Shown: positions 28,826 to 38,111, counted from the stretch's first letter. The stretch: 64,000 nt of DNA from Kovacikia minuta CCNUW1 (GCF_020091585.1 NZ_CP083582.1:496001-560000), one strand, 5' to 3'. The notes: generated by a model from the sequence alone, not told the origin. Made by a program: numbers and translations.

Positions 28826-30475
28826 ATGACACCTTTGCTACCAGACATCGACTCCCTTTCCTTAAAAGAACAAATTGCCCAGATGATGGTTGTCCGCGCC
28901 TCTGGCTATTTGTTTAATCATCAGATTCAGTATCCAGCTTGGGAACCCAGGGCAGATGTTTTGCAATTCTGGTTGCAGGAATTGGGGGTGGGTGGGGTGA
29001 TTTTGCTGGGGGGAAGTGCAGGGGAATTGGCGCTACGGACTCACCAACTTCAATCCTGGTCAAAAATTCCGCTGTTGCTGGCGGCAGATATTGAGGAAGG
29101 GGTGGGGCAACGATTCTCTGGGGCAACCTGGTTTCCACCACCACTGGCGCTGGCCGCGATCGCCCAACAGCATCCCCATCAGGCAGAACAGTATGCGGTG
29201 CAGATGGGTGCAACAACAGCTCAGGAAGCGCGGGCGATCGGGCTAAATTGGGTACTGGCTCCGGTTGTGGATGTGAACAATAATCCCAACAATCCGGTGA
29301 TTAATGTGCGTGCTTGGGGTGAAACACCAGAGATCGTTAGTCGTTTGGCTACTGCCTTTATTCAAGGTGCCCAGCGCCATCCGGTGTTAACGGCTGCCAA
29401 GCATTTTCCGGGTCATGGGGATACCGCTGTGGATTCCCATCTGGAATTGCCTGTGCTGGATCATTCCCTGGAGCGGTTATATCAAATCGAAATTCCACCC
29501 TTTAAGGCGGCGATCGTGGCTGGAGTCGATGCCGTAATGAGTGCCCATCTGCAAATTCCAGCCCTGGATGCAGACTATCCAGCCACCCTGTCCCACCGAA
29601 TTTTGACCCAGGAGTTGCGCCAAAAAATGGGATTTGAAGGGCTAATCGTGACCGATGCGCTGGTTATGGGAGCCATTGCCAATCAATATGGGGCGAACCA
29701 GGCGGCTGTTTTGGCAGTGGAAGCTGGGGTTGATATTTTAATGATGCCGCTCGACCCACCGGGCGCGATCGACGCCGTGGTTGCCGCTGTCGATGCCGGA
29801 CGCATTGCACCCGAACGAATTCGAGCTTCGGTCGAGCGGATCTGGAAAGCCAAGCAAAAGGTCGCTTCTCCAACATTTGCGACAGATACTTCCCACGCCT
29901 GGGAAACTTTGCCACCTGCCATAGAAGCCCACTCCATCACCACTCAACTGGCACAACCCGATGCAACAAACACGGTTAGTGAAATTCTCCAAAATTCGAT
30001 GCAGATCCGTTGTCCCAGTTCATCTTGGTTAAACCCTTCAGACAAGCAAAATGCGCATCGAAATTTGATCATTGTGGACGATGTTCTGGGGTGTGATTTT
30101 CTGACGACTCAGGCACCCGCGATCGCAATTCCCCAGTCCTTTGGCTACCCCCTCCAACGGGTTGATCGCCACACCCCAGAAATCTTGCAAAAACCAGACA
30201 GCACCGATCACCGATTAACCCTGCTACAACTCTTTATCCGTGGCAACCCGTTTCGAGGGAGTGCTGGACTGACCCAAACGGCTAAGGATTGGTTTCAATA
30301 TCTGCTCAAAACCGACCAACTGCATGCCCTGGTAATTTATGGCAACCCTTATATCCTGGAAGAGTTTTTGGCAACATTGCCCTCCCCCATTCCCTACGTC
30401 TTCACCTACGGGCAGATGCCAGCAGCCCAGACGATCGCCCTAAAAGCCCTGTTTGAGCAGCAGTTGAAGGTATAA
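28826..30475 (+). CDS. Glycoside hydrolase family 3, beta-N-acetylhexosaminidase-like
   Basis: 549 residues. N-terminal GH3 barrel with LLLAADIEEGVGQRF and the NagZ-type general acid/base loop KHFPGHGDTAVDSH; nucleophile Asp in LIVTDALVMGAI. NagZ enzymes remove GlcNAc from peptidoglycan fragments during wall recycling. The C-terminal ~190 residues form an extra domain beyond the usual ~340-residue NagZ, as in GH3 proteins with an added Rossmann-like domain. No signal peptide, so probably cytoplasmic. Confidence 0.87.
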   Translation: MTPLLPDIDSLSLKEQIAQMMVVRASGYLFNHQIQYPAWEPRADVLQFWLQELGVGGVILLGGSAGELALRTHQLQSWSKIPLLLAADIEEGVGQRFSGATWFPPPLALAAIAQQHPHQAEQYAVQMGATTAQEARAIGLNWVLAPVVDVNNNPNNPVINVRAWGETPEIVSRLATAFIQGAQRHPVLTAAKHFPGHGDTAVDSHLELPVLDHSLERLYQIEIPPFKAAIVAGVDAVMSAHLQIPALDADYPATLSHRILTQELRQKMGFEGLIVTDALVMGAIANQYGANQAAVLAVEAGVDILMMPLDPPGAIDAVVAAVDAGRIAPERIRASVERIWKAKQKVASPTFATDTSHAWETLPPAIEAHSITTQLAQPDATNTVSEILQNSMQIRCPSSSWLNPSDKQNAHRNLIIVDDVLGCDFLTTQAPAIAIPQSFGYPLQRVDRHTPEILQKPDSTDHRLTLLQLFIRGNPFRGSAGLTQTAKDWFQYLLKTDQLHALVIYGNPYILEEFLATLPSPIPYVFTYGQMPAAQTIALKALFEQQLKV

Positions 30476-30513
30476 ACAACAATTTCATAACCACTGCCCA
30501 ATGCCCTAACTTA

Positions 30514-30599
30514 AAGCCAGTTTCATTTGGATTAACCACCCCACCCCCACCCCCACCCCCCACTTCACAGGACTATGGCTGACTGATCTGAAAACCACG
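30514..30599 (+). repeat. MITE-like element, family D (copy 2)
   Basis: AAAGCCAGTTTCATTTGGAT ... GACTGATCTGAAAACCACGG with a CCCCCAC-repeat centre, between the GH3 gene and sbcC. Confidence 0.65.
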
Positions 30600-30694
30600 G
30601 TAAAACTCAAAACTCCCCACTTTTTTCCAACAATCTCTACATAAGTGCGAATGTACTGCTAATCTGTAGAACAGGCGTATCGCAATGGGCCTGA

Positions 30695-33600
30695 ATGATT
30701 CCTCAACGCCTGACACTCAAAAACTTCCTGAGTTATCAGGAAGCTACCCTGGATTTTCGGGGGTTACATACGGCTTGCATCTGTGGTGCCAATGGAGCCG
30801 GAAAGTCTTCTTTGTTGGAAGCGATCGCCTGGGCAGTCTGGGGTCAAAGCCGTGCTGCCTGCGAAGATGACGTGGTTCACATTGGTGCTAAGGAAGCCCA
30901 GGTTGATTTCATCTTTACCAACAACCAGCAAACCTATCGGATTATTCGTAGCCGCTATCGGGGGCAAGCAACAACGCTGGAGTTTCAAATTGCCCAACTC
31001 CCCACCCCGCACCCCCCAGCTCCCACTCCAACTCAAACCTCTCGCCCCCCCTCTTTCCGCTCCCTTACTGCCAAAGGTGTCCGGGCTACCCAACAACTTA
31101 TTCTGGAACACCTCAAGCTGGATTATGAAACCTTTACCAACTCTGCCTATCTGCGGCAGGGACGGGCAGACGAGTTCATGTTGAAACGACCTGCCGAGCG
31201 TAAGGAGATTTTGGCGGATTTATTAAAGCTGAATCAGTACGATGAGCTGGCAGAAAAGGCAAAAGATCAGGCGCGGCACTTTAAGGCGCAAACTGAGCTG
31301 TTGGAGCGAAACCTGGAGTCAATTCAGGAGCAGTTGCAGCAAGCAGCGCAAATTGCCCAGGAGCAGACCGAACTGGAAACGGTGCTGGTGGAGATGCAGC
31401 AACAGCAAAGTGCCAATGCTGAGCAATTGCAGGCGCTCCATACGGTTCAACATCAACGCAAAACTTGGCAACAGCAGTTGACCTGGCAACAACAGCAGCA
31501 GCGCAGTCTGATGCAAGACTGTCAACGTCTTCAGCAGGATTTAGCAGCGGCGCAACAACAACAGCAGGAATTAGCAGGTTTGCTGCATCAGGAAACTACG
31601 ATCGCCAATGGCTACCATCAGTTTCAAACTCTGCAAACCCAGGAAGAGATGCTGTCAAGCAGGCTCAAGGTTTATCAGGTTGCCCAGGCTCAGCGCCAAC
31701 AATACCAGCACCAGCAAAATGAGAAAATGACTGCCCTCAAAAGCAGCCTTCAGCAAACCCAGTCTCAACTGGAAGCACTATTGCAGCAGGAAGCCGAAAT
31801 TCAGCCCATTCTCAGCAAAGCTGCGGATGTCGAGGCCGCACTGAAACAGCTTCAGCAGGCGCGAATTAGTTTAAACCAACTAGATCAGCTTCAGAGCCAG
31901 GTCTCTCCCCTGCTTCAGCATCGTCAACAACTGCAAACTCAACTCGACCACATCCACACTCGCCTGACCACACGCCTGGAAGAACTGCGTACAAAAGCGA
32001 ATCAACTCCAAATTCAACAACAACAGCAACCCCGACTGCAACAGGCGGTGGTGGAAATTAGCGATCGCATCACCGCTCTGGAGCAACAACGCACCTACCA
32101 ACAACAGGTGCAGGAAAAAGGACTGGAACGACGCCGATTTATGGAACGCCTCCAGGCTCACCAGCGGGACTTTGAAGTGCAGGTAGCCGAAATGGAGCAG
32201 AAGATTCAATTGCTTCAGGAAGGGGTTAGGAGTCAGGAATTAGGAGTCAGGAGTCAGGAACCAGAAGAGGACACGGGGACATGGGGAAACGGGGACGCGG
32301 AGAATTCAATTCAAAATTCAAAATTCAAAATTCAAAATTTTTCTCAGTCCTCAGTCCTGGATTCAATTCAAAACTCAAAGCTCAAAACTCAAAATTCTCC
32401 CACCTTACACCCCACACCCCACACCCCATTCCCCCCCTGTCCGCTCTGCGATCGCCCCCTGGATGAACTTCACTTGAATCTGGTTTTGGAGAAACACCAG
32501 CTTAAAAAACAAGAAACGCTGGATCAGATCTGGGTGATTCGAGAACAACTGGCGGTGTCTGAGCGCGAAATTCAAGTATTGCGGCAAGAATATCGGGAAC
32601 TGGAGCAGGAATTGACCCAGTATGGATCGGTGCTGGAGCAACGGGGACAACTGCAAGAGCAACTGCAAGCCATGAAAGGAATGCAGTCTACCCTGGAGCA
32701 AATCGCTGCTGAAGCCACAGAGGTTGAGCGATCGTTGCAAGCAGGGAACTACGCTTCCGAGCTTCAGGAAGAATTGCGATTGCTCGATCGCCACCTCGAC
32801 CAGTTGAACTATGACGAGCGCGACCATGCCCTGGCACGGGGAGAGGTTGATCGCTGGCGTTGGGCAGAAATTCGGCAAGCAGAGATTAAACAGGCACAAC
32901 GGCGGCAGCAGCAAATCGCCCAACAACAGCCCGAACTTCAGGCAAAAATTGCCGAATTGCGACACTGTCTGGAGGAGCTGAGCCAGGAAACGACGCATAA
33001 CCTGGCGTTTCTGGATCAAAAAATTGATGAGATTGGTTATGACCTGGATCGGCATAACCAGATCCGCCAGCTAATCCGAGATGCTCAAATTTGGCAACTT
33101 CGCCATCAGGAACTCTACCATGCCCGCCAAAAGTATCCCCAGCTGCAACAGCGGCTAGAACAGTTAACTCTGACATTGCGAGAACGACAATATATCCTGC
33201 AATCTAGCCAGGTAGCGATCGCCACCTTAGTGCAACAGTTAGAGCAAACCCCAGACTGCCAGTTGCAAATTCAAGCGCTAGAGCAGCAGATCCAACAACG
33301 GCGATCGCTCCTAGACGAAAAACTTGCCCTCCTGGGGCGACTCCAGCAACAGCAGCAACAATTAGAAAAACTCAAAACTCAAAACTCAAAACTCAAAACT
33401 GAGTTCCAGTCCGTCCAACGTCATCATCGGGTTTACCAGGAACTATCCCAGGCCTTTGGCAAAAACGGAATTCAAGCTCTGATGATTGAGAATGCCCTGC
33501 CCCAACTGGAAGTTGAAACCAATCACATCCTGACTCGTCTGAGTGGAAATCAACTGCACGTCCAATTTGTGACCCAGCGTTCCAGCCGTCGCGATCAGTC

Positions 33601-33982
33601 CCGTAACTCAAAACTCAAAACCCAAACTGCAAAATTAATCGACACTTTGGATATCCTCATTGCCGATGCGCGGGGTACCCGTCCCTACGAAACCTATTCT
33701 GGTGGAGAAGCCTTTCGTGTCAACTTTGCGATCCGGCTGGCGTTAGCTCGCCTACTGGCACAGAGATCGGGAACTGCCCTGCAAATGTTGATTGTCGATG
33801 AGGGATTTGGTACGCAGGATGCAGAAGGCTGCGATCGCCTGATTGCCGCAATTAATGCGATCGCCCCAGATTTCGCCTGCATTCTCACCGTAACCCATGT
33901 TCCTCACTTCAAAGAAGCCTTCCAGTCCCGCATTGAAGTTTACAAGACTGAAAATGGCTCTCATCTTAGCTTATCTGTGTAA
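30695..33982 (+). CDS. sbcC: SbcC/Rad50-type exonuclease ATPase
   Basis: 1095 residues; SMC-like ATPase that works with the SbcD nuclease to process DNA ends and hairpins. N-terminal Walker A GANGAGKSS; Q-loop YLRQGRADEF; long Gln-rich coiled coils; zinc hook CPLC near residue 585; C-terminal signature YSGGEAFRVNFAIRLALARL, Walker B MLIVDEGFG and HVPHFKE. Low-complexity insertions are in frame: around 31003-31060 (Pro-rich), 32215-32440 (about 75 residues ending just before CPLC), and short AAAACTC-coded KLKTQNSKLKT pieces at 33365-33400 and 33603-33635. sbcD is not adjacent. Confidence 0.93.
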   Translation: MIPQRLTLKNFLSYQEATLDFRGLHTACICGANGAGKSSLLEAIAWAVWGQSRAACEDDVVHIGAKEAQVDFIFTNNQQTYRIIRSRYRGQATTLEFQIAQLPTPHPPAPTPTQTSRPPSFRSLTAKGVRATQQLILEHLKLDYETFTNSAYLRQGRADEFMLKRPAERKEILADLLKLNQYDELAEKAKDQARHFKAQTELLERNLESIQEQLQQAAQIAQEQTELETVLVEMQQQQSANAEQLQALHTVQHQRKTWQQQLTWQQQQQRSLMQDCQRLQQDLAAAQQQQQELAGLLHQETTIANGYHQFQTLQTQEEMLSSRLKVYQVAQAQRQQYQHQQNEKMTALKSSLQQTQSQLEALLQQEAEIQPILSKAADVEAALKQLQQARISLNQLDQLQSQVSPLLQHRQQLQTQLDHIHTRLTTRLEELRTKANQLQIQQQQQPRLQQAVVEISDRITALEQQRTYQQQVQEKGLERRRFMERLQAHQRDFEVQVAEMEQKIQLLQEGVRSQELGVRSQEPEEDTGTWGNGDAENSIQNSKFKIQNFSQSSVLDSIQNSKLKTQNSPTLHPTPHTPFPPCPLCDRPLDELHLNLVLEKHQLKKQETLDQIWVIREQLAVSEREIQVLRQEYRELEQELTQYGSVLEQRGQLQEQLQAMKGMQSTLEQIAAEATEVERSLQAGNYASELQEELRLLDRHLDQLNYDERDHALARGEVDRWRWAEIRQAEIKQAQRRQQQIAQQQPELQAKIAELRHCLEELSQETTHNLAFLDQKIDEIGYDLDRHNQIRQLIRDAQIWQLRHQELYHARQKYPQLQQRLEQLTLTLRERQYILQSSQVAIATLVQQLEQTPDCQLQIQALEQQIQQRRSLLDEKLALLGRLQQQQQQLEKLKTQNSKLKTEFQSVQRHHRVYQELSQAFGKNGIQALMIENALPQLEVETNHILTRLSGNQLHVQFVTQRSSRRDQSRNSKLKTQTAKLIDTLDILIADARGTRPYETYSGGEAFRVNFAIRLALARLLAQRSGTALQMLIVDEGFGTQDAEGCDRLIAAINAIAPDFACILTVTHVPHFKEAFQSRIEVYKTENGSHLSLSV
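32215..32440. repeat. In-frame STRR insertion beside the SbcC zinc hook
   Basis: GAGTCAGGAATTAG units, GGGGACA/GGGAAAC units, then CAAAATT and CAAAACT heptamers and CCCCACA units, coding for SQELGVRSQEPEEDTGTWG ... NSKFKIQNF ... HPTPHTPFP directly before CPLC. Confidence 0.8.
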
Positions 33983-34126
33983 AAAGACTAGGATAATAGG
34001 GAACAGGTAATCGGTAATCATCGTTCTAGTCTGGTAACCATAGATAATCACCCGTTACCAACTACCCATAACCAATTACCCATTACCAGCCTTACGAAAT
34101 ATACCTCGCTTCAATGATGATGACCT

Positions 34127-35035
34127 ATGACCTTCATCAACCCCAAAACTGACTTTGCATTCAAAAAAATCTTTGGCTCTAAGAAAAGCAAAGATATTTT
34201 GATTAGTTTTTTGAATGCGATCCTTTATGAAGGGCAGAATACGATCCTAGATTTAGAAGTACTTGATCCATACCAGGCACCCCGTATTCAAGGAATAAAA
34301 GATTCCTATCTGGATGTCAAAGCAACAATTACTGATAACAAAACTGTAATTATTGAAATGCAAGTGCTGAATGTATTGGGCTTTGAAAAACGAGTCCTTT
34401 ACAATGCAGCAAAAGCCTTTTCAATTCAGCTTTCGACTGGTGAAGACTATACGCTACTGAATCCAGTTATTGCGCTAACAATCACAGATTTTGAAATGTT
34501 TGAGGGTGGCTCTAAAGTCATCTCCCGCTATCGACTAAAAGAAAAAGATGACTTAACGGACTACAGCGATGATATTGAACTCGTATTTGTCGAACTCCCT
34601 AAATTTAATAAAAAACTAGAAGAACTAGAAACACTGACAGATAAGTGGATCTATTTCTTGAAATCAGCCAATCAGTTGAAATCTGTGCCTGAAAGTATGG
34701 ATGAGGTACCCGCAATTCATCAAGCGTTTGAAATTGCCAGACAAAGTCGGCTCAGCAGGCGAGAATTAGAACTGCTAGAAAAGCGAGAAATGTTTTTGCA
34801 TGACAACCGCAATGCAATTCTTAAAGCAGAACAGATGGGCATGAAGCGGGGAATGGAAAAAGGAATGAAAAAAGGGATGGAAAAAGGAATAGAAAAAGGG
34901 ATAGAGTTGGGGCGGGAAGAGGGCAGAAAACAACAGGCGATCGCGATCGCTCGCTCCCTGTTGGATGTACTCGATATTGAAACAATTAGTCAGAAAACAG
35001 GATTAAGTCCAACAGAGATTCAACAGTTAAGATAA
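34127..35035 (+). CDS. Rpn-family PD-(D/E)XK recombination-promoting nuclease
   Basis: 302 residues. N-terminal TDFAFKKIFGSKKSKDILIS is the hallmark of Rpn/PDDEXK_2 proteins; nuclease core Asp in YLDVKATI and VIIEMQVLN. The C-terminus has GM(K/E)KGMEKGIEKG tandem units and the small helix pair ISQKTGLSPTEIQQL. These proteins spread in cyanobacteria, promote recombination in E. coli, and are often called transposases though they lack ends of their own. Lies just upstream of several mobile repeats. Confidence 0.88.
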   Translation: MTFINPKTDFAFKKIFGSKKSKDILISFLNAILYEGQNTILDLEVLDPYQAPRIQGIKDSYLDVKATITDNKTVIIEMQVLNVLGFEKRVLYNAAKAFSIQLSTGEDYTLLNPVIALTITDFEMFEGGSKVISRYRLKEKDDLTDYSDDIELVFVELPKFNKKLEELETLTDKWIYFLKSANQLKSVPESMDEVPAIHQAFEIARQSRLSRRELELLEKREMFLHDNRNAILKAEQMGMKRGMEKGMKKGMEKGIEKGIELGREEGRKQQAIAIARSLLDVLDIETISQKTGLSPTEIQQLR

Positions 35036-35130
35036 AGACAGTTCTAATTTAGATCATCCTTTACTCTAATCAAATGAAGACCCCCAGATGCTTCAAGCAT
35101 CCAGGGATATCATCACTGATTTGGGTTCAC

Positions 35131-35263
35131 CTAGCTGCCCTTGGTTCCCGCCGGTACAGAAACCGGGTTTCTTCTGTGAGATGCTCAAGTTTCGTTGAAT
35201 ATCCTCACCAGAAACCCGGTTTCTCAAAATACTGTACCGATGCTCTAGCTGCCCTTGGTCCCT
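35131..35263 (-). repeat. CTAG-ended palindromic element flanked by direct repeat
   Basis: Element body 35149-35248, inverse orientation to the copies at 13.5 kb. It is flanked by near-identical direct repeats CTAGCTGCCCTTGGTTCC (35131-35148) and CTAGCTGCCCTTGGTCC (35245-35261), which look like a target-site duplication or slippage product. Confidence 0.75.
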
Positions 35264-35279
35264 AGGGATCTCGAATTAA

Positions 35280-35372
35280 TATAGCAGTCCTAAATCAGTT
35301 GTGAGATGGAGAGGCTTTGTGAGCCAGGATTCCACCGGAACCTTTGCTCACAATCCAAATAGGATCGCTATA
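35280..35372. repeat. MITE-like element with TATAGC ends
   Basis: 93 bp. Left end TATAGCAGTCCTAAATCAG plus TTGTGAG; right end, inverted, TATAGCGATCCTATTTGG plus ATTGTGAG. About 7 mismatches in 26. It abuts the interrupted family A element. Confidence 0.65.
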
Positions 35373-35489
35373 GTATCGGCAGTTCCAGTCGTAAGGGCTG
35401 GGCACTGGGAAATAGGCTGGCGGCGATGGCAAAGGTTGTTGCCCGCCTGCTAAGCCCCTTGTGTGTAGGGCAGCTTTCAGCAACAGTAA

Positions 35490-35665
35490 TGAAAGTTGGG
35501 TCAGGTCAAGTGCACTCTGGTATGCCCCTAAGGCTAGCCAAGCCTGGATGTAGATTAGACGCTTTTGCTGACCCTAAGCCCGCTCCAGCCGCTCACCACA
35601 CTGAACAGTATCATAGGGCTGCCCCTGCAGTGGACATGACCCTGGACTGACAAGGAAAGTGGGTT
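35490..35665 (+). ncRNA. Candidate bridge RNA of the IS110 element
   Basis: Lies in the non-coding left end, where IS110 elements encode the RNA that pairs target and donor. Candidate guides in the published order: left target guide GCCCCT (35524-35529, same as flank ...AAGCCC-CT), hairpin AGGCT-AGCCA-AGCCT (35531-35545), right target guide TGTAG (35549-35553, complement of CT-ACA), left donor guide ACAGTATC (35605-35612, same as right end 36715-36722), hairpin AGGG-CTGC-CCCT (35615-35626), right donor guide ACAAG (35650-35654, complement of CT-TGT). Exact RNA ends unknown. Confidence 0.5.
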
Positions 35666-35703
35666 CTGAGGCTGTAAACCCTGGATGGATTGAAGGAGCC
35701 TTT

Positions 35704-36699
35704 ATGTCATCGTCGTCGCCTGTCGTTGATGCTGTATTGGGTTTAGACATTGGCAAAACACGGATTCATGGGGTGTTGCTCTGTGGCACCCAAGCGCTTC
35801 GACGCAAAGCGGTCGCCAACACAGTTGCTGGGCACCAAGAATTGCTCGCTTGGTTGAGCCAGCAACGCTTTACCCAGTTACATGCCTGTCTCGAAGCCAC
35901 CAGCACCTATGGGCATGCCATCGCCAAGCAGTTGCATCACGCCGGGTATGGCGTGACGATTGCCAATCCCCAAGCGGTCCATGCTTATGCCCAGAGTCGC
36001 TTGAGTCGCACCAAGACCGATGCGGCTGATGCTCGCTTAATTGCCGAATACTGCCGTGACCTGAAGCCTGAGCTTTGGCAACCACCGGCCCCTGAGGTGG
36101 AAGTGTTGCAAAATCTGATGCGACGGGTGCAGGCCCTCGAGCAGATGATTGGACAGGAAACCAATCGCCTCGAAACGGCTCCCCCTGAGTTGGTAAGCGA
36201 GATTAATACTCACATCACCTTTATGGAAGACCAACTCAAAGCCTTGCGAGACAAGATTCGAACCCATATCGACCAATTCCCCGGTCTCAAACGGCAACAC
36301 GAATTGCTCGATTCGATTCCTGGTATTGGTCCTCACACCGCGGCCCTGATTCTCGCAGAAATCGGCAGTTGGCAGCACTTTGCTTCGGCTCGGCAGTTGG
36401 CGGCTTACGCCGGACTCACGCCCCAGGAAAAAACCTCTGGCACATCGATTCACGGCAAGCCCAGGCTGTGCAAACTTGGTAATGCCCGCTTACGCAAAGC
36501 CCTGTTTCTCCCAGCCCTGTGCCTTTTACGCTGGAGCAAGCCGATTCAAGCTTGGCGCGCACAACTCCTCCAGCGCCACAAAACTAAGCGTCAAGTCGTC
36601 GGGGCCGTGATGCATAAGCTGATTCGCTGGATTTACGGGGTTCTGCACGCCAATAAACCTTTTGACGCCCAGGTCTGCTTCCCGACCTCATCGACTTGA
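35704..36699 (+). CDS. IS110-family recombinase
   Basis: 331 residues from ATG 35704 with AAGGAGCC upstream. N-terminal RuvC-like DEDD domain: Asp in VLGLDIGKTRIHG, Glu in CLEATSTYG, Asp pair in RTKTDAADARLIAEY. Middle coiled coil. C-terminal Tnp domain: IPGIGPHTAALILAEIG and AAYAGLTPQEKTSGTSI carrying the catalytic Ser region. Full length and intact, so the element is probably active or recently arrived. Confidence 0.95.
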   Translation: MSSSSPVVDAVLGLDIGKTRIHGVLLCGTQALRRKAVANTVAGHQELLAWLSQQRFTQLHACLEATSTYGHAIAKQLHHAGYGVTIANPQAVHAYAQSRLSRTKTDAADARLIAEYCRDLKPELWQPPAPEVEVLQNLMRRVQALEQMIGQETNRLETAPPELVSEINTHITFMEDQLKALRDKIRTHIDQFPGLKRQHELLDSIPGIGPHTAALILAEIGSWQHFASARQLAAYAGLTPQEKTSGTSIHGKPRLCKLGNARLRKALFLPALCLLRWSKPIQAWRAQLLQRHKTKRQVVGAVMHKLIRWIYGVLHANKPFDAQVCFPTSST

Positions 36700-36780
36700 C
36701 ACCTGCAACTTTGCACAGTATCTACAGGTTTCCCACTTTATTTTGTTCCTAACCTAAATTCACAAAAACCGAAAAAAATT

Positions 36781-37935
36781 GTGACAGAAACTACCCTTTT
36801 GAAGCCTTGTGGGAGTGCTGGGTTAGCATCTCCCTATTTCCTTGTTTTCCTGGAGCTAGTTTTTGCCGTACTCATTGGGTTGGGGTTGATCAGTGTGGGG
36901 GCAGCGGGTGGTGCCTGGATGTTGGGCGGAATTGCAGCAGGAGCGCTCGTTTTCTATAGCTACCGTTCATTCCCGCAACAAACCGTTCAACCTAATCGAA
37001 ATTCTAGAAAAGTCGGGCAGATTTTGATTGGATTGATGATTGGATTCTCGATTCAACAAAATCATCTCACCGACCTATCCTGGCAGTTACCTACTTTTAT
37101 TGCGATCGCCCTATTCTTATTGATGAGTGGAGGCGTAATTGGTTTCCTTTACTCCTATTTAGAAAAGATTGACCTGCTGACGGCAACACTCGCAACAACT
37201 CCTGGAAATATTGGAGTTATGGCAAGTATTGCAGCAGATTATGAGAAAAATACTGCCCTGGTTTCCCTGGTTCAGTTACTTCGATTTACGACCATTATTT
37301 TAGTGGTCCCCCTGATTGCAAATGTTTCTTACTCCCACAATGTTGGAGATACGATTCACCTGCTAATCAGGGATTTTTCATCCTTTAGTCCAACTTATTT
37401 ATTACTACTTTGCATCGTATTGTTGGCTGCATTTCTATCTGTTTATTTAGGTGGAAAATTAAGAATCCCAGTTGCCTCATTTTTTTGCCCCATCATCGTG
37501 GGAGTTCTCTTTGCCTGGGTACTCATGCTGGCTCCCTTTGAAACCGATGCTCATTTCAACTTACCTCCGCTGCTAAAAGTCCTGGGTCAAATTCTGTTAG
37601 GCACAACGATCGGTGAATATTGGGGAATTAACCCGCATTTAGGCAAGGCAACCGTTTTTCGGGCAACGATTCCAGTGTTCCTGATGTTTTTAGCCGGAGG
37701 GGTTGCAGCAAGTCTTGCCAAATTGTTGATCCATGCAGACTGGTTAACCTGTCTTTTGCTTACAGCGCCAGGCGGTTCTCCAGAAATGATTTGGATCTCT
37801 CTGGCACTGAACCACAACGTCGAAATCGTCACTGCGGGGCATCTGGTTCGCCTGTTAACCCTCAACATTGCCCTGCCTGGGTTGGTCTCTCTCGCCTGCT
37901 ACCTGGAATCGCCCATTGATAGCAAAGCTCAGTGA
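36781..37935 (+). CDS. AbrB-family membrane protein (putative ammonia monooxygenase family)
   Basis: 384 residues, GTG start, about ten membrane helices in two similar halves: GAAGGAWMLGGIAAGALVF with RKVGQILIGLMIGFSI, and LGGKLRIPVASFFCPIIVG with KVLGQILLGTTIGEYWG. PF05145-type; the name ammonia monooxygenase is historic and unsupported. LTAPGGSPEMIWISLALN is a conserved loop. The IS110 element ends 60 bp upstream, so its promoter may have been changed. Confidence 0.82.
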   Translation: MTETTLLKPCGSAGLASPYFLVFLELVFAVLIGLGLISVGAAGGAWMLGGIAAGALVFYSYRSFPQQTVQPNRNSRKVGQILIGLMIGFSIQQNHLTDLSWQLPTFIAIALFLLMSGGVIGFLYSYLEKIDLLTATLATTPGNIGVMASIAADYEKNTALVSLVQLLRFTTIILVVPLIANVSYSHNVGDTIHLLIRDFSSFSPTYLLLLCIVLLAAFLSVYLGGKLRIPVASFFCPIIVGVLFAWVLMLAPFETDAHFNLPPLLKVLGQILLGTTIGEYWGINPHLGKATVFRATIPVFLMFLAGGVAASLAKLLIHADWLTCLLLTAPGGSPEMIWISLALNHNVEIVTAGHLVRLLTLNIALPGLVSLACYLESPIDSKAQ

Positions 37936-38111
37936 AGGGATGCACCCATAAAATCTTAGGTTGAAGGGGGTGGATGGGTGGATGAAAGCGGGATGGGATT
38001 TCCCAGGAAGCCCCTGGAAGGGGAACCACGATCGCGTCAAGGGTGAGGAGTAGAAGAGTGAGGCAGGGGGAATGATGGATTGGTGAACGGGGTTGTTTCC
38101 TCCCGCAATGA

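Larger units (their letters stand above)
35458..36721 (+). mobile_element. Complete IS110-family insertion sequence
   Basis: 1264 bp counted from the left CT core (35458-35459) to the base before the right CT core (36722-36723). Boundaries follow from gap-free reconstruction of the interrupted repeat. Layout is that of the IS110 subgroup: long non-coding left end (~244 bp), recombinase gene, and only ~22 bp of right end. No terminal inverted repeats and only a 2-bp core repeat, as expected. Confidence 0.85.
35378..36754 (+). repeat. MITE-like element, family A (copy 3), split by IS110
   Basis: Left part 35378-35459 (GGCAGTTCCAGTCGTAAGG ... GCCCGCCTGCTAAGCCC) and right part 36722-36754 (ACAGGTTTCC ... 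TTTATTTTGTTCCTAA). Joined across one CT, they align without gaps to the 37-base stretch of copy 1 that begins TGCTAAGCCC. Confidence 0.8.

Noticed and set aside
31319-32209. Leu-rich minus-strand frames over sbcC
   Set aside because: Antisense of Gln-rich coiled-coil codons; sbcC is certain.
35074-35265. 63-residue open frame
   Set aside because: Composed of the CTAG palindromic element (YRNRVSSVRC, HQKPGFSKYC words recur at every copy).
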